A DNA stretch of 64,000 nt from Mesorhizobium sp. NZP2077. Lineage in GTDB: Bacteria > Pseudomonadota > Alphaproteobacteria > Rhizobiales > Rhizobiaceae. Both the position numbers and the translations under genes were made by a program. Each line of letters opens with the position of its first letter. Position 1 is the stretch's first letter. Positions 18,078 to 27,572 of this stretch are shown here, piece after piece. The stretch covers positions 6,888,001-6,952,000 of the forward strand of contig NZ_CP051293.1 in assembly GCF_013170805.1 (NCBI RefSeq). The letters are read 5' to 3'. The notes under the pieces were generated by a model, which was given only the letters and a program-made list of their open reading frames with translations, was not told where the DNA came from and made no database searches.

Positions 18078-20432
18078 ATGACTGTCTCTCAACAAATTCC
18101 AGTGGCAACGCTCGGCGTGCCGCGTATCGGTCGACGGCGGGAACTCAAATTCGCGCTTGAAAGCTACTGGTCCGGAAAATCTCCCGCTGCCGACCTGCTC
18201 GCGACGGCGAAGGCGCTACGCGCCGCCAGCTGGAGGGAGCAGCACGATCGCGGCGTGTCGAAAATCCCGTCCAACGATTTCTCGCTTTATGACCATGTGC
18301 TCGACACCGTCGCCATGGTCGGCGCCGTGCCGGCACGATACACCTGGACTGACGGCGAGGTCCCACTCGATACCTATTTCGCAATGGCGCGCGGCAACCA
18401 AGATCAGGCCGCTGATTGCGGACATGCCGGTGACGAGCATGCGGCCAACGGGCATGGCCTTGCCGCGATGGAAATGACCAAATGGTTCGACACCAACTAT
18501 CACTACATTGTGCCGGAACTTACCGACGATCAGAGCTTTGCCCTCTCGTCGGCGAAACCGGTCGATCATTTCCTCGAGGCCAAGGCGCTCGGCATCCACA
18601 CGCGCCCGGTCCTGCTTGGACCGGTTACCTTTCTCAAGTTGGCGAAGTCACCTGAGGAAGGTTTCAACCCTATCGCGCTCCTGCCACGGCTGCTGCCCGT
18701 CTACGAGGAGCTCCTGCGGAGGCTGAAGCTCGCGGGAGCCGATTGGGTGCAGATCGATGAGCCGGCGCTCGTGGTCGATCTGGTTCCCAACGAACGGGAT
18801 GCGCTCCAATTCGCCTACTGCCGGCTGTCAAAAGCAGCACCGGAGTTGAAGATCATGGTCGCTACCTATTTCGGATCGCTGGGAGACAATCTCGAGACCG
18901 CAATTTCTCTGCCCGTGGCGGGACTGCACGTCGATCTCGTGCGCGCTCCAGAGCAGTTGGAGACCGTCGGCCGGCTCGCGCAGAAGGAACTTGTGCTCTC
19001 GCTCGGGCTGATCGACGGCCGCAACGTCTGGCGCGCGAACCTGCCTGCCATACTTGACCGCATCAAGCCGATCGTCGCCGGCTGGCCGCTGGACCGCGTG
19101 GAGATCGCCCCGTCCTGCTCGATGCTGCATGTGCCGATCGACCTGGACATGGAGACGGCACTCGATGCGGACGTGAAATCGTGGCTCGCCTTCGCGGCGC
19201 AAAAAACCGACGAGCTGGTCGTGCTCGCCCGTGCCCTGGCTGAAGGCCAGGACGCGGTCGCCGCCGAACTGGAGGCGTCGGCTGAGGCTGCCGCCGCTCG
19301 CGCGACATCCGCTAAGGTGCATGATCCGCTCGTCGAAGGTCGGGTCGCCAGCATCAAGGTCGCCATGACGCGCCGGAAGAGCGCATTCGACGTGCGCTCC
19401 AAGCTTCAGGGCGACACGTTTGGCTTGCCATCCTTCCCCACCACGACGATCGGCTCCTTCCCGCAAACAGCCGAGGTTCGCAAGGCGCGGGCAGCCCATG
19501 CCAAGGGCGAGCTGAGTTACGTCGACTATGAGGCCTTCCTGAAAAAAGAGATAGAAGCCGCCGTTCGCTGGCAAGAAGAGATCGGACTCGACGTGCTGGT
19601 GCACGGCGAATTCGAGCGCAACGATATGGTGCAGTATTTCGCCGAGCAGCTCCGCGGCTTTGCCTTCACGCAGCATGGGTGGGTGCAGAGCTATGGCTCG
19701 CGCTTTGTGCGACCCCCGATCATCATTGGCGATGTGTCGCGACAAAATCCGATGACACTACACTGGTGGCGATACGCCCAGTCGCTGACGCCAAAGCCGG
19801 TGAAGGGCATGCTTACCGGCCCGGTGACGATCCTCAACTGGTCCTTCGTCCGAGACGACCTTCCGCGCTCAGCCGTCTGCCGCCAAGTCGCGCTCGCCAT
19901 TCGCGATGAAGTGAGCGACCTCGAAAAGGCCGGCGCCAGGATGATCCAGATCGACGAAGCCGCACTGCGCGAGGGCTTGCCGCTTCGTGAGGCCGACTGG
20001 GAAACCTATCTCGACTGGGCCGTCGAATGCTTCCGGCTGGCTTCAACGGCGGTTGGCGATGCGACCCAGATTCACACCCATATGTGCTATTCCGAGTTCG
20101 GCGACATCGTGGACGCGATTGCTGCAATGGATGCCGATGTGATCTCCATTGAAACCTCGCGCTCGCAGATGGAACTGCTCGATACGCTGCGAACCTTCAA
20201 GTATCCGAACGAGATCGGTCCCGGCGTCTATGACATTCACTCGCCGCGGGTCCCGGAAGTGGGCGAAATTTCCAACCTCATCATGCTTGCGCGCGAGCGA
20301 TTGTCGGATGGCCAACTGTGGGTGAATCCCGACTGCGGTCTCAAAACGCGCAGGTGGGAGGAGGTCCGCCCTGCCCTGGTGAACATGGTGGCTGCGGCAC
20401 GCGCAATTCGGGAAAAAGCGCAGACGGCGTAG
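18078..20432 (+). CDS. metE: Cobalamin-independent methionine synthase
   Basis: The 784-residue protein is full length for MetE. The N-terminal half begins with ATLGVPRIGRRRELKFALESYW. The catalytic half starts near FPTTTIGSFPQTAEVRKAR. Zinc ligands are visible in HTHMCYSEF and in NPDCGLKTR, and the substrate-binding MIQIDEAALREG is present. It transfers the methyl group of 5-methyl-THF-triglutamate to homocysteine. ATG 18078 is chosen because family similarity starts there. It stands alone behind a B12 riboswitch and provides methionine for the MetK encoded 5 kb away. Confidence 0.95.
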   Translation: MTVSQQIPVATLGVPRIGRRRELKFALESYWSGKSPAADLLATAKALRAASWREQHDRGVSKIPSNDFSLYDHVLDTVAMVGAVPARYTWTDGEVPLDTYFAMARGNQDQAADCGHAGDEHAANGHGLAAMEMTKWFDTNYHYIVPELTDDQSFALSSAKPVDHFLEAKALGIHTRPVLLGPVTFLKLAKSPEEGFNPIALLPRLLPVYEELLRRLKLAGADWVQIDEPALVVDLVPNERDALQFAYCRLSKAAPELKIMVATYFGSLGDNLETAISLPVAGLHVDLVRAPEQLETVGRLAQKELVLSLGLIDGRNVWRANLPAILDRIKPIVAGWPLDRVEIAPSCSMLHVPIDLDMETALDADVKSWLAFAAQKTDELVVLARALAEGQDAVAAELEASAEAAAARATSAKVHDPLVEGRVASIKVAMTRRKSAFDVRSKLQGDTFGLPSFPTTTIGSFPQTAEVRKARAAHAKGELSYVDYEAFLKKEIEAAVRWQEEIGLDVLVHGEFERNDMVQYFAEQLRGFAFTQHGWVQSYGSRFVRPPIIIGDVSRQNPMTLHWWRYAQSLTPKPVKGMLTGPVTILNWSFVRDDLPRSAVCRQVALAIRDEVSDLEKAGARMIQIDEAALREGLPLREADWETYLDWAVECFRLASTAVGDATQIHTHMCYSEFGDIVDAIAAMDADVISIETSRSQMELLDTLRTFKYPNEIGPGVYDIHSPRVPEVGEISNLIMLARERLSDGQLWVNPDCGLKTRRWEEVRPALVNMVAAARAIREKAQTA

Positions 20433-20499
20433 GGCTCGGTGCCACTCGCCGGCGGTGAGCGGCAACGCCACACACCGGGCATCCTTGGGGGAGTCTATC

Positions 20500-20642
20500 C
20501 GGCGCGCCCAAGGCAATCGCGCTGCCGGTGACGAAGCGCCTCGGCAAGCTTGGCCTGGCCGCGGCCCTTGTTACGGCGCGTCGAAGTCAGCTTTCCAGAC
20601 GCCGCCGTTGGCTGGCGATCGAAGGAGGCTTGGCCTCAAATG
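20500..20642 (-). pseudogene. 5' remnant of an XRE regulator gene (relative of 28892-29137)
   Basis: On the minus strand the DNA aligns by eye with the start of the intact XRE gene at 29137: CTTCGATCGCC, GGCGGC.TCTGGAA.AGCTGA, AACAAGGGC and CAGGCCAAG..TGCCGA recur in order. Stops and frame changes make it non-functional. Its upstream operator-like dyad (20683-20707) is still well preserved. Confidence 0.55.
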
Positions 20643-20682
20643 AGCCGGCCAGAAACGAGGCGGCTCACCGCCAGCCAGTTTC

Positions 20683-20707
20683 GGATTATTCCGTATTGGG
20701 ATAATCC
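20683..20707. promoter_or_regulatory. Operator-like inverted repeat upstream of the XRE remnant
   Basis: GGATTATTCC-GTATT-GGGATAATCC is a 25-bp dyad with 10-bp arms and one mismatch. A GGATTATCCC half-site stands at the same place before the intact XRE gene (29187-29196). It is therefore probably the XRE binding site. Confidence 0.5.
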
Positions 20708-20729
20708 AGTATCACTATCGTCTCCCCGA

Positions 20730-21136
20730 CCTTGATCGCCGAAACCCCGTTCCCGACCATCGGGAGAGGCATCGGCGATCACGCGGCGCCGGTCTGCGGA
20801 GCGTGTTCCGGGAAACCGGATACAGGGCTAAGCTGGGGAAGGTTCAAACGGCACTTCTGGAGACTATTGAGGCGGCATCGACGCTCTGCCATCTGCACCG
20901 GGCCAATTCCCGCTCGATGGCTCCGTCTGCCTCTGGCTGCAATCACCATCACCGCGACGGCGAAGCCGAGCGGCCGCAGCTGGCTGGCGGACCCCTTGTG
21001 TTTTGATGGTGAAGATCCGGCGCCGGACCAGGAAAGCCATCGCGGAAAGTGCGGGGTTGGCTTGCTCCTGGCGTGATCGGACCGCGCCCAATCGCGACGC
21101 GCAGATGGCCGAGATTCATGAGCGGCGTCCTAAATC
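20730..21136. other. Intergenic region without a recognisable gene
   Basis: Reading frames here have no family resemblance on either strand. The region follows the XRE remnant and may be further decayed DNA. Confidence 0.35.
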
Positions 21137-21385
21137 TCAATCGCTGCGCAAAATGCGTGCTTCGAGCGCAGCTGCGACGAAAGCTCGTCTAGCGGCTGGT
21201 GGATGGGTCTTACCGCGTAACACCTGCAGACAGGTGTCCATCGCTATCCTGCGTTTATCGGTCTCATGATGCAGATCCCGCAGCAAGATAGCGGCCGCGT
21301 CGTTGACGTCGAACACGATACGCTCCGAGCTGCGGCGGCTAACCTGAACAACGACTGGCCTCTCAAATCTGATCAACCCGGTCAT
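21137..21385 (-). CDS. DUF982 small protein
   Basis: The 82-residue product fits DUF982, a family abundant in rhizobia: FERPVVVQVSRRSSERIVFDVNDAAAILL, then AMDTCLQVLRGKTHP and AFVAAALEARI. Function is unknown. Alpha-proteobacterial symbiosis plasmids and islands often carry several paralogues, and a second one lies 270 bp away in the same direction. Confidence 0.6.
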   Translation of the reverse strand: MTGLIRFERPVVVQVSRRSSERIVFDVNDAAAILLRDLHHETDKRRIAMDTCLQVLRGKTHPPAARRAFVAAALEARILRSD

Positions 21386-21656
21386 CCCCCTCCTCCACAG
21401 CCACTACGCGGCAAACAGCCCGGGTCGCATTTCTTAACTCAGCCAAACGCGACCGCTGCACCTGCGCCATTGAGCCTGGCCATTGGCGGGCAAGCGATCG
21501 CCATGAGGCGCGTCCGGCCATGGTCAGCTTGCGTGCGATCTGCGGTTGTGCAGTCGATGGTGAGGAACTGCTTCTCATTCGCGTGGTCTAGCTGTGAAAC
21601 CTGGACATAGTGCACTGTTTGACGCGCCTCGCCAGTCTCAAACATGTCGTCGATGT

Positions 21657-21959
21657 CTACACCTGCACTTTTCCACTGCCCGATCTGCAGGCGGCGATCC
21701 ACTGCATCGCGGAGGTTGAATCTTCCAAGATGGCGACCCGCTTCGCAAAGCCGAAAAAGGCATTGCGCGCCGTGCTTACCGGCTTGCGCCCATCGTACGC
21801 ATCGTAGCATGCCCTCAGGGCGGCTTCGTGGATCATGTCTCTGCGATCTTCCGGCCATTCATTGAGAAAATCGATTGCATCCGCAAGGCCGGCAATCTCT
21901 TGGATGATGTGCGTTGCGCGCTTCACAAAAAGGGGGCTGCTGAAAGCCTCAGCGTTCAT
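21657..21959 (-). CDS. DUF982 small protein, second paralogue
   Basis: About 100 residues in the DUF982 pattern (FVKRATHIIQEIAGLADAIDFLNEWPEDRRD, ALRACYDAYDGRKPVSTARNAFFGFAKR). The start at ATG 21959 is preferred because similarity begins there and AGTTGGGAGAAACC precedes it. Function unknown. It reads in the same direction as the paralogue at 21137-21385 and away from mucR. Confidence 0.6.
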   Translation of the reverse strand: MNAEAFSSPLFVKRATHIIQEIAGLADAIDFLNEWPEDRRDMIHEAALRACYDAYDGRKPVSTARNAFFGFAKRVAILEDSTSAMQWIAACRSGSGKVQV

Positions 21960-22204
21960 TGGTTTCTCCCAACTTTCCAAATAGCCAATTTGCATGAAGA
22001 TGCGCCCGCATCGACACGGCGACCATGGCACAATGTGTTGTCAGGGCGATGACGGTTCAAGCGGAAGATCCGTGACGGCGACCGGGCGTGCAGCGATCCG
22101 CCAACACATCATGCAATGGCTTTGGTTGCCATCAAACGCGGTCGTCACTATTAAGCTACGAGATGATTCTTACCCGGCTACTCTAATTCCGCAGGAGCGT
22201 TTTC

Positions 22205-22669
22205 ATGACCGAAGAAACCGAGAGCAAAGCCGACAACCTCATCGAACTCACCGCCCACGTCGTCTCAGCCTATGTTTCGAACAATCCGGTTCCCGTCGGT
22301 GAACTGCCTGGGCTGATCGGCCAGGTCCACATCGCATTGAAAGCCACTGCTGGTGGTGCCGCACCAGAAAAGTCGGAAGCTCTCAAGCCTGCCGTACCGA
22401 TCAGAAAATCGGTTACACCCGATTACATTGTCAGCCTTGAGGACGGTAAGAAGTTCAAGTCGCTCAAGCGTCACCTGGCGACCCACTATGGCCTTACACC
22501 CGACGAATATCGCGCGAAATGGGAGCTGCCGGCGGACTATCCCATGGTGGCGCCGAACTACGCTGCGGCGCGCTCGGCATTGGCCAAGACCATGGGTCTG
22601 GGCCGCAAGCCGAAGGAACCGGAAACGCCGGCACCTGCCAAGCGTGCCCGCAAGAAAGTGGCAGCCTGA
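22205..22669 (+). CDS. MucR/Ros-family transcriptional regulator lacking zinc-ligand cysteines
   Basis: The 154-residue protein has the conserved MucR core: [35 protein letters not shown], then [26 protein letters not shown], and a Lys-rich tail. In zinc-binding Ros the motif reads CLEC; here both Cys positions are replaced (SLED). Zinc-free Ros/MucR proteins are known from Mesorhizobium, where the fold is kept by other contacts. MucR proteins act as global regulators, H-NS-like, of exopolysaccharide and symbiosis genes at AT-rich sites. AGGAG precedes the ATG, and a strong terminator lies about 180 bp downstream. Confidence 0.85.
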   Translation: MTEETESKADNLIELTAHVVSAYVSNNPVPVGELPGLIGQVHIALKATAGGAAPEKSEALKPAVPIRKSVTPDYIVSLEDGKKFKSLKRHLATHYGLTPDEYRAKWELPADYPMVAPNYAAARSALAKTMGLGRKPKEPETPAPAKRARKKVAA

Positions 22670-22848
22670 CCGCACTTTTTCAGGATGGGCTAAGCGGATC
22701 AGGCATCATTTCGCAGTCGCGAGATAAAATTTGTGCGTTGCAATATCCGCGGCGATCGGTATGATCATGGTGTCGGCCATCTACTCCTCCCAGATGTGGC
22801 CCCGACGCTGAATGGGGCGCACCTCCTCCCGCGTCTCGTTCTAAATCG

Positions 22849-22889
22849 AGCCCGCTGCCACCTCCTCCCGGTAGCGGGCTTTTTCTTTG
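22849..22889 (+). terminator. Rho-independent terminator
   Basis: AGCCCGCTGCC and GGTAGCGGGCT (22849-22859 and 22870-22880) form an 11-bp stem with a 10-base loop, followed by TTTTCTTTG. It is oriented to end plus-strand transcription from mucR. Confidence 0.75.
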
Positions 22890-22926
22890 TCTGAGGCGCG
22901 ATTTCGGTAGGCCAACGCATTTGGCT

Positions 22927-23527
22927 CTAAGCGAGGCGAATGCTCCGAACTTCCAGGCCTTTCTTGCCCTGCCCGCATTGGACAAACACCTTCTGACCCT
23001 CCATCAGCATGCTCAGTCCTGAGCGGGTCAGCGCGGTGGCATGAACGAAGATGTCCTTCTCACCGTTTTCAGGTGCAATGAAGCCGAAGCCCTTTTGGGG
23101 ATTGTACCATTTGACCGTGGCCTCGCTCTCCAACTGGGCGCTCGTCCCGGCGGTGGACTCTCCAGCGCAACGCGTATTGCACCTGAGGTTTCGCGGTCTG
23201 ACCGCCTACCTCCAGCACTTGCGCGACCTGATGACCTCTTGGACTTTCTTCCGTTGTGACCTTGAGACGCGTTCCCTCGGAAACACCGCGGCTCCCGGCC
23301 GCCTCCAGCACCCGGATGTGCAGATAGGCCTGGGTGCCCTCCGGCAGTTTGACAAAGCCAAAACCCTTGCTGGTGTTGAACCACATCACTTCGGCGTCGA
23401 CAGCGGATGCGGCTAGGGTCGACGAACGCTGAAAGTAGCTTGGCTCGGAAGGCCGTTCCGCAAAAGAAGCCGGGTCATCGTCATGACGATGCCGGCGTGG
23501 CTCACGATGATCTTTATATTTGCTCAT
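22927..23527 (-). pseudogene. Double cold-shock-domain gene with broken linker
   Basis: From ATG 23527 the frame encodes a polar N-terminus and a first cold-shock domain (AEVMWFNTSKGFGFVKLPEGTQAYLHI). The second domain (TVKWYNPQKGFGFIAPENGEKDIFVHA...LEVRSIRLA) is in a different frame ending at 22927. The linker is readable in a third frame (RSDRETSGAIRVALESPPP). Two small indels thus separate the domains. Either the gene is disrupted, or the second domain is translated alone from a TTG at 23133. Double-CSD proteins are common RNA chaperones in alphaproteobacteria. Confidence 0.55.
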
Positions 23528-23734
23528 GATCGTCTCGACTCGGCTGAACACCTCATTGCGCCTCCCGGCAGGATAATCTCAATCGGGCGATGCATTGATG
23601 TCAATTCACCAGTTGGCCGCTTCACCCGCTCTATCGCATCACGATCCCGGCCGACCTGTTGCCACACGAGGTCGATGATGGCGGTGAGCAATATATGCCG
23701 CAGGTCGACCAGCTGATCCGAACGCGTTCCCTAT

Positions 23735-23815
23735 ATCGCACGGCAAAAGGGTCGCGCTGAAGGGCGGCACCGCCATCAACCGTTTCGATCGTGACATGCC
23801 GCGGGCTGCCGCCTC
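23735..23815 (+). pseudogene. AbiEii-type nucleotidyltransferase fragment
   Basis: The plus strand reads ALKGGTAINRFDRDMPR, the N-terminal signature of AbiEii/AbiGii toxins (LKGGTAIN...RDMPR.S.DIDL), and then loses resemblance. Only this short piece remains. It indicates a former type IV toxin gene. Confidence 0.45.
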
Positions 23816-23907
23816 ACGCGGATGCGCATCCGACATTTCGATTTACGCGCAATTTACCCGCACAGCCTGCAGGAGGGAGACGGGCAGCTTGTCGTTGAGT
23901 CGTCCGG

Positions 23908-24900
23908 CTAGATCAACCCCGCCTGCTCAGCCTCGCGGCGCAAATTCTGCCGTGGCCTGGGGCCGATCTGCTGGATCACCAATCCGGCCGCCAGTGAGCC
24001 AAGGTCGCCGCAGGTCTTGAGGTCGCGGCCCTGCGTATAGCCATGCAGGAAACCGGCGGCGTAGAGATCGCCGGCGCCGGTCGTGTCGACCAGTTCCCGG
24101 ATCGCCGTCGCTTGGATGACCACGGTCTCGTTGCCGCGCACGATGACCGAGCCCTTTTCTGAGCGGGTGACGGCGGCGATCCGGCAATCCTTGCGGATCT
24201 GCGCCAGCGCCTCGTCGAACGACGATGTCTGGTAGAGCGACTTGATCTCGTGGCTGTTGGCGAAGACGATGTCGACGGTGCCCGAGCGCATCAGGTCGAG
24301 GAACTCGTCGCGGTAGCGGTCGACGCAGAACGAATCCGAGAGGGTCATCGAGACCTCGCGGCCGGCTGCGTGCGCCAGCTTCGCCGTCTGCCGGATCGCC
24401 TCTTTGGCGCGCGGCGGGTCCCAGAGATAGCCTTCGAAATAGGTGACCTTGGCGCCGGAAGCCTTGTCGGCCTCGACATCTTCCGGCCCGAGTTCGACGC
24501 AGGCGCCGAGATAGGTGTTCATCGAGCGTTCGCCGTCGGGGGTGACGAAGATCATCGAGCGCGCCGTCGGCGGCTCGCCCTTGAGCGGCTTTGTGTCGAA
24601 GGCGACACCCTGCGCATGAATGTCATGGGCGTAGATTTCGCCCAGCGCATCGTTGGAGACCTTGCCGAAGAAGGCGGCACGGCCGCCGAAGCTGGCGACG
24701 CCGGCCGCCGTGTTGCCGGCGCTGCCGCCGGACGCCTCGATCGCCGGGCCCATGCGGCTGTAGAGCAGTTCGGCGCGCTGGGTGTCGATGAGGTTCATCG
24801 CGCCCTTGATGATGCCGTTGGTCTCGAGGAAGTCCTCGTCGCACTGGGCGATGATGTCGACAATGGCATTGCCGATGCAAAGCACGTCATAATCCGGCAT
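23908..24900 (-). CDS. Adenosine kinase (PfkB family)
   Basis: The ~330-residue protein is a ribokinase-family sugar kinase of the adenosine kinase type. It has YDVLCIGNAIVDIIA at the start, GGSAGNTAAGVASFGGRAAFFGKV for substrate binding, and DTTGAGDLYAAGFLHGY with the catalytic Asp. Adenosine kinase removes adenosine released from S-adenosylhomocysteine and so keeps the methyl cycle running. It lies 100 bp after metK in the same direction. ATG 24900 is preferred over 24915. Confidence 0.8.
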   Translation of the reverse strand: MPDYDVLCIGNAIVDIIAQCDEDFLETNGIIKGAMNLIDTQRAELLYSRMGPAIEASGGSAGNTAAGVASFGGRAAFFGKVSNDALGEIYAHDIHAQGVAFDTKPLKGEPPTARSMIFVTPDGERSMNTYLGACVELGPEDVEADKASGAKVTYFEGYLWDPPRAKEAIRQTAKLAHAAGREVSMTLSDSFCVDRYRDEFLDLMRSGTVDIVFANSHEIKSLYQTSSFDEALAQIRKDCRIAAVTRSEKGSVIVRGNETVVIQATAIRELVDTTGAGDLYAAGFLHGYTQGRDLKTCGDLGSLAAGLVIQQIGPRPRQNLRREAEQAGLI

Positions 24901-25000
24901 CAATGTCTCCGCCAACTACCCACCGGCTTGCTGCTATGCCGCCCGGGCGCGGGTCTAGCGAGTTGAAATGGGTTGCCGCATGCGCTTGACCCAGCGGCCC

Positions 25001-26176
25001 TCACGCAGCTGCCGGTCCTGCTTCACGCAGCAAGTCATCGGCTCTGTCCGTCTTCTCCCAGGTGAATTCAGGCTCTTCACGGCCGAAGTGTCCGTATGTC
25101 GCCGTCTTGCGGTATATCGGGCGTAAGAGATCAAGCATCTTGATGATGCCTTTCGGCCGGAGATCGAACAGCTCAAGAACAAGGCACTCGATCCTTTTTT
25201 CGTCAATCCTTGCGGTTCCGAAGGTATTGACCATGACAGAAACCGGACTGGCCACGCCGATCGCGTAGGCAAGCTGAACCTCGCAGACCTCCGCAAGTCC
25301 GCTGGCAACGATATTCTTTGCGACGTACCGCGCCGCATAGGCTGCTGAGCGGTCAACCTTGGATGGGTCCTTGCCCGAAAAGGCGCCGCCGCCGTGACGC
25401 CCCGTTCCACCGTAGGAATCGACGATGATCTTGCGTCCAGTGAGGCCGCAATCGCCGGCAGGCCCACCGACCACGAACCGCCCTGTTGGATTGACCAGAA
25501 ATCTGATCCCCGAAGTATCCAGGTGGGTCGGCAAGACTGGTTTTATGATCTCCTCAATGACGCCTTCGCGGACTGTATCTTGGGAGACCGCCTCGTCATG
25601 CTGCGTTGACAGGACTATGGTGTCCAGCGCCACCGGGCGAAGACCCTCGTAGCGTACGGACACTTGAGATTTCACGTCTGGCCGAAGCCAGCCAAGCTGT
25701 CCCGTTTTCCGGACCTCTGCCTGTTTTTTCGTCAAATGATGAGCGAGTTGGATCGGCAAGGGCATCAATGTATCCGTCTCGTTGCATGCGAATCCAAACA
25801 TGAGGCCCTGATCCCCCGCCCCCTGCTCGAGATCCTGCCCTCGTCCTTCATCAACGCCCTGGCTTATGTCGGGCGACTGCTCGGTGAGGGCCAGAACGAC
25901 GGCGCAACGTCGACCGTCAAAGCCGATGGCATCGTCGTCGTACCCAATATCGAGAATCGTATCGCGGGCAACTTGGCTGTAATCGATCTCTGCGTGGCTG
26001 GTGATCTCGCCAGCGATAACGACCATCCCTGTCTTCACCAACGTTTCACAGGCGACGCGCGCCTTCGCATCGGTGCGGAGGACCGCATCGAGGATGGCAT
26101 CGGAGATGTTGTCTGCCATCTTGTCGGGGTGTCCCGCGCCGACGGATTCGGAAGAGAACACGAACTGCCTGGTCAT
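25001..26176 (-). CDS. metK: S-adenosylmethionine synthetase
   Basis: The 391-residue protein has all MetK signatures: [42 protein letters not shown], and [23 protein letters not shown] (P-loop-like GGGAFSGKD). It makes SAM from methionine and ATP. The gene follows glyA by ~60 bp and reads with ArsR-glyA. MTRQFVF at 26176 is the preferred start. Rhizobia keep a chromosomal metK, so this is probably an extra accessory copy (inference), serving local demand for methyl groups. Confidence 0.93.
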   Translation of the reverse strand: MTRQFVFSSESVGAGHPDKMADNISDAILDAVLRTDAKARVACETLVKTGMVVIAGEITSHAEIDYSQVARDTILDIGYDDDAIGFDGRRCAVVLALTEQSPDISQGVDEGRGQDLEQGAGDQGLMFGFACNETDTLMPLPIQLAHHLTKKQAEVRKTGQLGWLRPDVKSQVSVRYEGLRPVALDTIVLSTQHDEAVSQDTVREGVIEEIIKPVLPTHLDTSGIRFLVNPTGRFVVGGPAGDCGLTGRKIIVDSYGGTGRHGGGAFSGKDPSKVDRSAAYAARYVAKNIVASGLAEVCEVQLAYAIGVASPVSVMVNTFGTARIDEKRIECLVLELFDLRPKGIIKMLDLLRPIYRKTATYGHFGREEPEFTWEKTDRADDLLREAGPAAA

Positions 26177-26234
26177 GGAATGTCCTCGCTTCAAGTGTTG
26201 GAGTTAGGTGGGGAGTTTCTGGATTCGGGCGGCC

Positions 26235-27572
26235 TTACCGGTCGCTGATGCCGGGGACGTCGAACGCAGTGCAGAAGTCGGCGACGTCTCTTCGTACGCT
26301 TGCTTGAACTTCCTCGTCGTCGGGCTGGCGGCAGACCAAATCAATAAAAGCGGCGATCTGCACCATTTCCCGCTCACGCATGCCCATGGACGTCACTGCC
26401 GGCGACCCTAACCGGATCCCGCTTGTAACCGCCGGATCGCGCGGGTCGCCCGGCACCATGTTGAAGTTCGTAATGATGCCTGCCTTGGCCAAGCGCTCGG
26501 CATAGGCTTTGCCTGACAGCGGCCGGTCCCGCAGATCAAGGATCAGCATGTGATTGTCAGTCCCGCCGGTGACCAGGTCATAACCGCGATCCAGAAGCGC
26601 CTCGGCCAGAGCCTTGGCATTCCTGACAATCTGGTGACCGTAGCTGCGGAAAGAGGGGGTCGCGGCTTCCTGCAAAGCGACAGCTAGCGCGGCGATGGTA
26701 TTCACATGGGGCCCGCCTTGCAGTTGAGGAAAGACCGCGCGGTCGATCCGTCTGGCGAGATTGTATTTACTCGTGGGATGATAGAGCGCCTGATAGCGAT
26801 CTTCATTCTTCGACAAAATAAAGCCTCCACGGGGCCCGCGGATCGACTTGTGAGACGTGCTGGTGACGACGTCGCAATGGTGCACGGGGTTCGGATGCAC
26901 TCCTGCGACAATCAGGCCGCTGATGTGGGCGATGTCAGCCACCAAATACGAGTTCACCTCCGAAGCAATTTCGGCCGTTGCCGCGTAGTCAGAAACACGC
27001 GGATAGGCTGTCCCGCCGACCCAAATCAGTTTCGGCCGTTCCCGTCTGGCTGTCTCGCGCAAGCGGTCGTAGTCGATCTGCTGCGTCTTTTCGTGCAGCC
27101 CATAGGGGATGCGTTGATAATCAGTGCCGGAAAAGTTGACGGACCACCCATGAGTCAGATGGCCGCCTTCGGGCAAAGGCAGCCCCATGACTTTGTCACG
27201 GGCGCTCAAAAGCGCGCGATAGACAGCCTGGTTGGCTGGTGAGCCCGAATAAGGCTGGACGTTGGCGTGCTCACTGCCAAATAGCGCTTTCAGGCGCTCG
27301 ATCGCGAGGGTCTCAAGCTCATCGACGATCTCGTTTCCCGCGTAGTAGCGCGCACCCGGGTAGCCCTCGGCATATTTGTTCGCGAAGATAGAGCCGGTCG
27401 CTTCCAGTACGGCTGAGGAGGCAAAGTTCTCAGATGCGATGAGTTTGAGCATCGTCCGCTCTTGCCGCCTCTGTCGTAGAAGCAGTTCGTGAACGCGGCA
27501 ATCGACATGGACCAAGGAAGACCGTCCGAATGTGCCGGGCTCTGCGATGGCTGCGTCAGCGGAGTTATTCAT
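26235..27572 (-). CDS. glyA: Serine hydroxymethyltransferase, divergent accessory copy
   Basis: The 445-residue PLP enzyme carries LKLIASENFASSAVLEA, NKYAEGYPGARYYAGNE and the Schiff-base Lys in TSTSHKSIRGPRGGFI. The usual TTTHKTLRGPRGG is altered to TSTSHKSIRG, and the N-terminus is somewhat longer than in housekeeping GlyA. It interconverts serine + THF with glycine + methylene-THF. Its start overlaps the ArsR stop (ATGA), so it is co-translated with the regulator and metK follows. glyA copies beside sarcosine oxidase and purU genes process the glycine and C1 units from N-methyl compounds. Confidence 0.9.
   Translation of the reverse strand: MNNSADAAIAEPGTFGRSSLVHVDCRVHELLLRQRRQERTMLKLIASENFASSAVLEATGSIFANKYAEGYPGARYYAGNEIVDELETLAIERLKALFGSEHANVQPYSGSPANQAVYRALLSARDKVMGLPLPEGGHLTHGWSVNFSGTDYQRIPYGLHEKTQQIDYDRLRETARRERPKLIWVGGTAYPRVSDYAATAEIASEVNSYLVADIAHISGLIVAGVHPNPVHHCDVVTSTSHKSIRGPRGGFILSKNEDRYQALYHPTSKYNLARRIDRAVFPQLQGGPHVNTIAALAVALQEAATPSFRSYGHQIVRNAKALAEALLDRGYDLVTGGTDNHMLILDLRDRPLSGKAYAERLAKAGIITNFNMVPGDPRDPAVTSGIRLGSPAVTSMGMREREMVQIAAFIDLVCRQPDDEEVQASVRRDVADFCTAFDVPGISDR

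Noticed and set aside
24250..24966. Plus-strand open frame of 238 codons
   Set aside because: Antisense to the adenosine kinase gene; no protein-family features.
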